Assembly (NCBI GenBank): GCA_026417815.1
Contig: JAOACN010000430.1
Location: 1-11,914, forward strand
Reading direction: 5' to 3'
Length of the DNA: 11,914 nucleotides
From: Chloroflexaceae bacterium
GTDB lineage: Bacteria; Chloroflexota; Chloroflexia; Chloroflexales; Chloroflexaceae
The notes beneath the pieces are model-generated. The model was not told the DNA's origin. It ran no database searches and saw only the letters and a program-made list of their open reading frames with translations. The translations under genes and the position numbers were made by a program. Shown piece by piece: positions 7,425 through 11,914 of this stretch (positions are counted from its first letter, which is position 1; every line of letters begins with the position of its first letter).

Positions 7425-8354
7425 ATGCCCCACCACCACCACCACAGCGATCATCACCCGCACCATCATCACCACCTGCCCGCCCGTTTCGACCGCGCCT
7501 TCGCCATAGGCATCGGTCTGAACATCGGCTTTGTGATTGTCGAGTTGACCGCCGGGGTGCTGGTTGGCTCCCTGGCCCTGGTGGCCGACGCTGGCCACAA
7601 CCTGAGCGACGTGCTGGGCCTGCTGATGGCCTGGGGCGCCACCCTGCTCGCGCGGCGACCCTCGACCACGCGCCGCACCTACGGCATGCGCCGCGCCACC
7701 ATCCTGGCGGCCCTGGCCAACGCCGCGCTGCTGTTCATTGCCATCGGCGGGATCGCCTGGGAAGCGGGACAACGCCTCTTCGCCCCTGCCGAGGTGCCCG
7801 GCATGACCCTGATCGCCGTGGCCGGCGTGGGCGTGGCGATCAACGCCTTTACCGCCTGGCTCTTCGCCCGGGGCCGGGCAAACGACCTCAACATCCGCGG
7901 CGCCTTTCTGCACATGGCCGCCGATGCGGTTATTTCCCTGGGGGTGATTCTTGCTGGCGCGCTCATCCTGCTCACCGGCTGGGCCTGGATCGACCCGCTC
8001 CTCAGCCTGGTGATCGTCGCCGTGATTGCCTGGGGCGCCTGGGATCTGGCGCGCGAGTCGATTGACCTGGCCCTCGATGCCGTGCCTGCCACGGTTGACC
8101 CGCTGGCCGTGCGGGCCTACCTGACCGACCTGCCGAGCGTGCGCGAGGTTCACGATCTGCACATCTGGGCGCTCAGCACCACTGAGCCGGCCCTGACCAC
8201 CCATCTGGTGCTGGCCACCCTGGAGGGGTGCGACGCCCTGCTGGCCCAGGTGCGCGCCGAACTGCACCAGCGCTTCGGGATCGAACACGTGACCGTGCAA
8301 CTGGAACAGGGCGACCCCCGCTACCCCTGCGGCGCGTGCCAGGAGGGGTTGTGA
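7425..8354 (+). CDS. Cation diffusion facilitator (CzcD-like Zn/Co/Cd efflux) with His-rich N-terminus
   Basis: This 309-residue inner-membrane protein belongs to the cation diffusion facilitator family, which exports divalent metals by proton antiport. The N-terminus has two histidine clusters (residues 3-7 and 13-17, plus H10 and H11), a probable metal-binding arm. About six membrane helices span residues 25-207. The metal site is H58/D62 in AGHNLSD (helix 2) and H163/D167 in HMAAD (helix 5), the HDHD arrangement typical of zinc/cobalt/cadmium exporters. The cytoplasmic C-terminal domain (about 215-295) contains VHDLHIW with H243 and H246, H260 and H288, and the tail ends with CGAC (C302, C305). 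The ATG at 7425 is chosen because AGGAG (7413-7417) lies seven bases before it; extending the frame to 7116 would only translate repeat DNA. It is a single-gene unit, divergent from the sensor kinase. Confidence 0.93.
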   Translation: MPHHHHHSDHHPHHHHHLPARFDRAFAIGIGLNIGFVIVELTAGVLVGSLALVADAGHNLSDVLGLLMAWGATLLARRPSTTRRTYGMRRATILAALANAALLFIAIGGIAWEAGQRLFAPAEVPGMTLIAVAGVGVAINAFTAWLFARGRANDLNIRGAFLHMAADAVISLGVILAGALILLTGWAWIDPLLSLVIVAVIAWGAWDLARESIDLALDAVPATVDPLAVRAYLTDLPSVREVHDLHIWALSTTEPALTTHLVLATLEGCDALLAQVRAELHQRFGIEHVTVQLEQGDPRYPCGACQEGL

Positions 8355-8439
8355 CCCTCGGTCCTGAATGACCGTCTGGGGACAGGAAGGATCGCGGAGG
8401 GCTGCCTTCCGCACCTGCCGCCTTCGGCGGGCGATAATC
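8355..8439. terminator. Convergent spacer with two hairpins (candidate bidirectional terminator)
   Basis: The 85 bases lie between the stops of the exporter (plus) and the peptidase (minus). One stem is 8394-8401 with 8405-8412 (eight pairs, one G-U, CTG loop). A second is CCGCC (8418-8422) with GGCGG (8426-8430) around TTC. Neither is followed by a clear T-run in either direction, so termination is inferred from position between convergent genes. Confidence 0.4.
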
Positions 8440-10143
8440 CTATGCCACTGCCTGCTCCAACATGCCAATCGTCCCTTCGATCAACTCCACCGCCTCCCGC
8501 AGCGCGCCGGCGTCGAAGGCGAAGCGCGCCCCCGCCGCCCTGAAGAGATCGGGCAACGTGGCGGCGCCGCCAAGGGCCAGGGCGCGGCGATAGGCCGCCA
8601 CTGCGCCGGCCTGGTCGCTCAGGGCGTTGCGCCACACCTGTACCGCCCCCAGTTGGGCCAGCCCGTACTCCACATAGTAGAACGGGTACCGATAGATGTG
8701 CTGCTTGCGATGCCAGCCGGTCATCCGCTCGGCGTCGAGACCGCTCCAGTCCACCCCGTCCATGAACCGCGCCCAGAGCCGATCCCAGGCCGCGTCACAG
8801 GCGGCGGGGTCATCGGCGGCCTCGGGGTTGGTGTAGGCCCAGTGCTGGAAGCCGTCCACCACGGCCATATAGGGCCAGAAGGTGAGAATGCCCTCCAGAT
8901 GCTCGATCCGCGCGCGGGCGTATTCGGTCGGGTCGTAGTACCCGCCATCGGATCGGCGCAGGTAGGGCGCGGCAAGCAGTTCCATGGCCATCGAAGCGAC
9001 CTCGGCGAACTCGATGGGCACATCGCGCTGCTGGTGGTAGGGCAGGTGGGCCATCTCGAAGTCGTGGAAGGCATGGCCGGCTTCGTGCAGCAGGGTGCGG
9101 ACATCACCGGGCAGACCCACGGCGTTCATAAAGATGAAGGGCCGCCGCGCGACGGGGAAGTAGGCGCAGTAGCCGCCGGGCGCCTTGCCCTTGCGATTGT
9201 CGAGGTCGAGGAACCCCTCGCGGCGCATAGTGGCGAAATGGCCTCCCAACTCTGGATCCACCCGCGCGAGCACCGCCTCGCCCCGCTCGGCCAGTTCGGC
9301 GCCGTCGCGAAAGGGACGCAGCGGCGTCTCGTGTGGAGCGCGGGCGCGCGTATCCCAGGGGCGCAACCGGTCAAGGCCGAGGCGCGCCGCGCGTCGGGCG
9401 TGGACCCGCCGGGTCGCCGGGACGGCGACGGCCTCGATGGCCTCGTGGAAACGCAGGCAGTCATCGGGGGTATAATCGAACCGCCGCAGCAGACGCCAGG
9501 CGTAGGCCCGGTAGTCGGGCAGGCCCGCATTGGTCGCCAGTTGGCGCCGCAGGGCCAGCAATTGCCGCCAGATCTGGTTGATCGCCTCGCGGTCGGCCAG
9601 TTGCCGCGCGGCGGCCCGCCGCCAGACCTCCTCACGGACGGCGCGGTCGGGTTCTTCGAGCAACGGCTCAGTTTGCGGGATGGTCAGTTCATGCCCCGCC
9701 CATTCGATCGTCTGCGCGCCGATGATGCGGTTGTACTCGTTGCCCAGACGACGCTCCTCCGTCAGCAACGGCAGGTTCGCCTCACGAAACAGTTCGACCT
9801 CGGCACGCAGGTTGCGCAACGGCACGGCAAACCCCTCCGGTTCAATCCCTGTATCGAGGAACCTGCGCTTCAACGCCTGGTCCGCGGCCATGGCGCGGGG
9901 ATACACGTCGCTGAGAAAGGCGCGATAACGCGCCTCGGCGGCGCTATCGGTAGTATCGCGGGTCGTGGCCACCGAGAGGCGCGTATAGGTCTCGGCCAGC
10001 AAATCGGCCACCTGCGACCAGGCCGCCAGCCAGGCCGCGGGATCGGCGATCGGCGCCGCCTCCAGCGCGGCGTAGAAGGGCTGCCAGCGTTCCCAGGGCC
10101 AGTCGAGGGTCGCTTGCGCGGATGTGGGGAGGTCACGAAGCAT
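8440..10143 (-). CDS. M3-family zinc oligoendopeptidase (PepF-like)
   Basis: This 567-residue cytoplasmic metallopeptidase probably cleaves short peptides. HEAGH at 353-357 supplies zinc ligands H353 and H357 and the catalytic E354, and E381 in IEFAEVAS is the third ligand, as in thimet/oligoendopeptidase F enzymes. The substrate-side HIYRYPFYYVEYGLAQ block (482-497) with its conserved tyrosines is also present. The N-terminal 200 residues are helical, as in the family's cap domain, and the length is normal for bacterial M3 oligoendopeptidases. No signal peptide or membrane segment is visible. GAGGAA lies five bases before the ATG. The gene stands alone, convergent with the cation exporter and divergent from the membrane-protein operon, so context adds nothing to its role. 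Subfamily naming (PepF versus other M3B members) is not certain. Confidence 0.93.
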   Translation of the reverse strand: MLRDLPTSAQATLDWPWERWQPFYAALEAAPIADPAAWLAAWSQVADLLAETYTRLSVATTRDTTDSAAEARYRAFLSDVYPRAMAADQALKRRFLDTGIEPEGFAVPLRNLRAEVELFREANLPLLTEERRLGNEYNRIIGAQTIEWAGHELTIPQTEPLLEEPDRAVREEVWRRAAARQLADREAINQIWRQLLALRRQLATNAGLPDYRAYAWRLLRRFDYTPDDCLRFHEAIEAVAVPATRRVHARRAARLGLDRLRPWDTRARAPHETPLRPFRDGAELAERGEAVLARVDPELGGHFATMRREGFLDLDNRKGKAPGGYCAYFPVARRPFIFMNAVGLPGDVRTLLHEAGHAFHDFEMAHLPYHQQRDVPIEFAEVASMAMELLAAPYLRRSDGGYYDPTEYARARIEHLEGILTFWPYMAVVDGFQHWAYTNPEAADDPAACDAAWDRLWARFMDGVDWSGLDAERMTGWHRKQHIYRYPFYYVEYGLAQLGAVQVWRNALSDQAGAVAAYRRALALGGAATLPDLFRAAGARFAFDAGALREAVELIEGTIGMLEQAVA

Positions 10144-10201
10144 GGAGGTTCCTCACATAATTCAAATCACTTTCGTTCCTTACGGTAGGAGTGTAGACGT
10201 A

Positions 10202-10213
10202 CGGGTAAACCCG
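10202..10213. promoter_or_regulatory. Small dyad in the peptidase upstream region
   Basis: CGGGT and ACCCG flank AA (CGGGTAAACCCG), about 60 bases upstream of the peptidase ATG. A short dyad like this could bind a regulator but is near what chance allows in GC-rich DNA. The surrounding AT-rich stretch (10155-10201) probably holds the peptidase promoter, although no clear -35/-10 pair stands out. Confidence 0.18.
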
Positions 10214-10250
10214 CTTTCCCTGCGCCTGCCAGCGATTGGCGGGGCGCCGC

Positions 10251-10337
10251 TCCTCACCCTCCCCCGCCTCGCTGCGCTCGGCGCCCCCTCCCTCTCCACC
10301 CGAGGTGGAGAGGGAGGGGGCAGGGGCAGGGTGAGGA
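10251..10337. repeat. Nested GC-rich hairpin repeat, same family as the left-edge element
   Basis: The core is a perfect 17-bp stem, 10284-10300 with 10304-10320, around CGA. The ends form a second perfect dyad: TCCTCACCCT (10251-10260) with AGGGTGAGGA (10328-10337). The right half (GGAGAGGGAGGGGGCAGGGG, then GGTGAGGA) closely resembles 92-117 of the window. It sits in the divergent spacer between the peptidase and the membrane-protein operon, upstream of the latter's -10 box, so it is not a terminator of either flanking gene. Confidence 0.65.
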
Positions 10338-10382
10338 CCAACCCCCTGCTTCACCCCATACGCCACGCGCACCGCCGTAGGT

Positions 10383-10388
10383 TATAAT
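10383..10388 (+). promoter_or_regulatory. -10 box (TATAAT) of the membrane-protein/hydrolase operon
   Basis: An exact TATAAT sits 29 bases before the ATG at 10418, in GC-rich DNA where it is unlikely by chance. No good -35 hexamer lies 16-18 bases upstream (that position reads ACGCCA), so the promoter may be weak, need an activator, or use an alternative sigma factor. The leader would be short, about 20 bases, and carries AAGGAG at 10405-10410. Confidence 0.45.
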
Positions 10389-10417
10389 AAACGACGAACG
10401 ACGCAAGGAGAAGCGCG

Positions 10418-11026
10418 ATGAGGCTATCGATCGAGTGGCTGACCATCCTGCTCTCGCCCCAGGCCGTCGCCGCGGCGACCCTGTTGATCTTCCTCGCCGG
10501 CCTTTCCGAGGGCATTGGCACCCAGGGGGTAACGCTGCTGATGAGCCGCATCACGCCCATGCGCTTTGTGCTCGGCTTACTGGCTTCGGCGCTCCTGTAC
10601 GTACTGAGCGCCGTCATCTGGATGTGGGCGCTCTGGCTGGCCATGCGCATACTGTTCGGCGTTGAAGTGCCCCTGCAACTGTTCTTCGTTACGGTCAGCG
10701 CCGCCTACGGGCCGTTGCTACTGGGTGCGCTGGCGCTGCTCCCGCTGGTGGGCACGACCATTCGCTGGGGCCTGCGGTTGTGGAGCTTCAGTATCGCCCT
10801 GGCGTCAATTGTAGCCGTAACCGGGCTGACGCACTGGCAGGCCGCCGTGGGCGCCCTGGTGGGCACCCTGCTGATGGAGGGCGCCCGCTGGTTGTTGAGC
10901 GAGCCAGCCGAGGCGGTCGCCCGTCGCATCTGGGCGCTCACCACTGGCAAGCCGCACCTCATCCGGCGCGAGGAGCTTCCGCAGGTGATTCCCGGTTACG
11001 AGCCGGTGGTCAAAGGCGAGCGATGA
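10418..11026 (+). CDS. Polytopic membrane protein, possibly Yip1-like
   Basis: This 202-residue protein has four or five hydrophobic segments (about 16-36, 49-79 which may be two helices, 87-112, 120-136 and 140-160) and then a charged cytosolic tail of about 40 residues. The overall pattern, with AAYGPLLLGALALLPLVG in the third hydrophobic stretch, recalls Yip1-type integral membrane proteins of bacteria, but I see no diagnostic motif. The function is unknown. AAGGAG lies seven bases before the ATG. The stop overlaps the start of the next gene as ATGA (11023-11026), which implies translational coupling, so the two products probably work together at the membrane. Confidence 0.8.
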   Translation: MRLSIEWLTILLSPQAVAAATLLIFLAGLSEGIGTQGVTLLMSRITPMRFVLGLLASALLYVLSAVIWMWALWLAMRILFGVEVPLQLFFVTVSAAYGPLLLGALALLPLVGTTIRWGLRLWSFSIALASIVAVTGLTHWQAAVGALVGTLLMEGARWLLSEPAEAVARRIWALTTGKPHLIRREELPQVIPGYEPVVKGER

Positions 11027-11914
11027 TTACAGCATTGGCGTGGCTGGGTTGGGCACTGCTGATCCTGTTTATCCTCTTCGCGATTGCCATTCCCCTCTCG
11101 GTCCTGATCTGGTGGGCAGGGTGGCGCACGGCTACCCCGCAGACCCAGTTGCAGCCACCCGGCATGCCTGCCGCGGGGCCGTTCCTGGTCTACCTCTCGG
11201 GAGTTGATGACATCTCTGGCGAGTTCTCAACCCCCTACGAGGATGCGCTCCTGGACGCCATCGCCGATCGCATCCCCGGCCTGGTCATCGTCACCGACGT
11301 TTTTGCCTACTCTTACGCCAACGTGGGAATGACCAGCGAGGGCAACCTGGCCTGGTTCTGGGCCTGGCTCAACTCGCTGCGGCTCAACAAGAAAAGCCCC
11401 CTGCGGCGCGTCGGGCGCCTGATCAACCTGCGCAACATGCTCCACGTCGCCGTTTCGGCCGACCGGCGCTACGGCCCGATGTACAACTATGGCGTCGCGG
11501 AAATGATCATCCAGGGGCTGTTGCGCCACGGCTACGTCCTGGGCAGCGGTTCGCAGGTCGCCCTCCTCGGCTACAGCGGCGGCGCCCAGATCGCCCTGGG
11601 CACCTCGGGCTATATCCAGGCCACCCTGCGCGCGCCCGTCCAGGTATTCTCGCTGGGTGGCATCATGAACTCCAGCGACAGCCTCAGCCGGATCAGCGCC
11701 CTGACCCATCTCTACGGAACCAGGGATCGCTGGCACCGCCTGAGCGACCTGATTTTCCCCGCCCGCTGGCCGATCTTCCGCGGCACCCAGTGGAACCGGG
11801 CCCTGGCGATGGGCAAGATCGAAAAGGTCTGCCTCGGCCCGATGGTCCATACTGGCCGCGGCAGTTACCTCGATGCGACGCGCCATGTCGAGGATGGGCG
11901 AAGCTACCTCGACG
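11023..11914 (+). CDS. Membrane-anchored alpha/beta-hydrolase-like protein (3' end beyond window)
   Basis: An open frame of 297 codons runs off the right edge. Residues 7-31 form one hydrophobic helix, probably an N-terminal anchor with the rest on one side of the membrane. The remainder looks like an alpha/beta hydrolase: strand FLVYLSGVDD (54-63), the nucleophile elbow GYSGGAQIAL (183-192) with S185, then candidate acid D235 in LYGTRDRW and candidate histidine H276 in PMVHTGRG, in the right order for a Ser-Asp-His triad. A lipase, esterase or acyltransferase-like role is possible, but the substrate is unknown. Its ATG overlaps the previous stop (ATGA), so the two genes form one transcription unit. 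The family as a whole is not one I can name. Confidence 0.8.
   Translation, partial: MITALAWLGWALLILFILFAIAIPLSVLIWWAGWRTATPQTQLQPPGMPAAGPFLVYLSGVDDISGEFSTPYEDALLDAIADRIPGLVIVTDVFAYSYANVGMTSEGNLAWFWAWLNSLRLNKKSPLRRVGRLINLRNMLHVAVSADRRYGPMYNYGVAEMIIQGLLRHGYVLGSGSQVALLGYSGGAQIALGTSGYIQATLRAPVQVFSLGGIMNSSDSLSRISALTHLYGTRDRWHRLSDLIFPARWPIFRGTQWNRALAMGKIEKVCLGPMVHTGRGSYLDATRHVEDGRSYLD

Noticed and set aside
7425..7476. Histidine runs resembling an engineered His-tag
   Set aside because: The runs are uneven and interrupted by Ser, Asp and Pro, and histidine-rich arms are common in natural metal exporters. No vector sequence is visible.
7389..8468. A 359-codon minus-strand frame opposite the cation exporter
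   Set aside because: The exporter has its metal-site motifs and membrane helices; the antisense product is a low-complexity Gly/Gln/His sequence.
8368..10188. A 606-codon plus-strand frame opposite the M3 peptidase
   Set aside because: It lies over a peptidase with an intact HEAGH site, and its translation shows no recognisable domain or plausible composition.
11227..11886. A 219-codon minus-strand frame at the right edge
   Set aside because: It is antisense to the hydrolase-like gene, which is translationally coupled to its upstream neighbour and has a nucleophile elbow. The antisense product has no domain.

Overview
The window is GC-rich (roughly two thirds G+C by eye). It carries six protein-coding genes, one of them cut by the right edge, and no RNA genes that I can see. 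Three traits suggest a filamentous phototrophic Chloroflexota (Roseiflexus/Chloroflexus type): a very large soluble multi-GAF histidine kinase, a receiver fused to a kinase-like phosphotransferase, and intergenic GC-rich hairpin repeats. This assignment is inference from style, with no marker gene behind it.

Left part (1-7058, minus strand). A two-gene signalling locus reads right to left. First comes a 1653-residue sensor kinase (7058 to 2097): an N-terminal receiver-like domain, about seven GAF-type modules, then a histidine-containing helix region and an HATPase domain. A 153-base gap with a perfect 15-bp hairpin follows. Then comes a 562-residue protein (1943 to 255) that joins a receiver domain to an aminoglycoside-phosphotransferase-like kinase fold with HGDLHGDN and IDFE motifs. 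Neither protein has a DNA-binding or cyclic-di-GMP output domain. The pair therefore looks like a phosphorelay whose output is a small-molecule or protein phosphotransferase, or a kinase-fold scaffold. This is the most unusual content here.

Middle (7059-8439). A 366-base divergent intergenic region holds two inverted copies of a palindromic repeat and an operator-like palindrome. It leads to a plus-strand cation diffusion facilitator (7425-8354) with a histidine-rich N-terminus, probably a zinc/cobalt/cadmium exporter. A short convergent spacer with hairpins separates it from the next gene.

Right part (8440-11914). An M3-family zinc oligoendopeptidase runs on the minus strand (10143 to 8440). 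A 274-base divergent spacer with a long nested hairpin repeat and a good -10 box follows. Next is a plus-strand two-gene operon: a 202-residue polytopic membrane protein (10418-11026), overlapped by four bases (ATGA) by a membrane-anchored alpha/beta-hydrolase-like protein with a GYSGG nucleophile elbow (11023 to beyond the window end).

Repeats. GC-rich hairpin elements at 66-118 and 10251-10337 share the same outer TGAGGA end and CTCTCC/GGAGAG core, and look like one dispersed family. The copy at the left edge also sits inside an 18-bp inverted repeat (3-20 and 159-176), giving a small MITE-like architecture.
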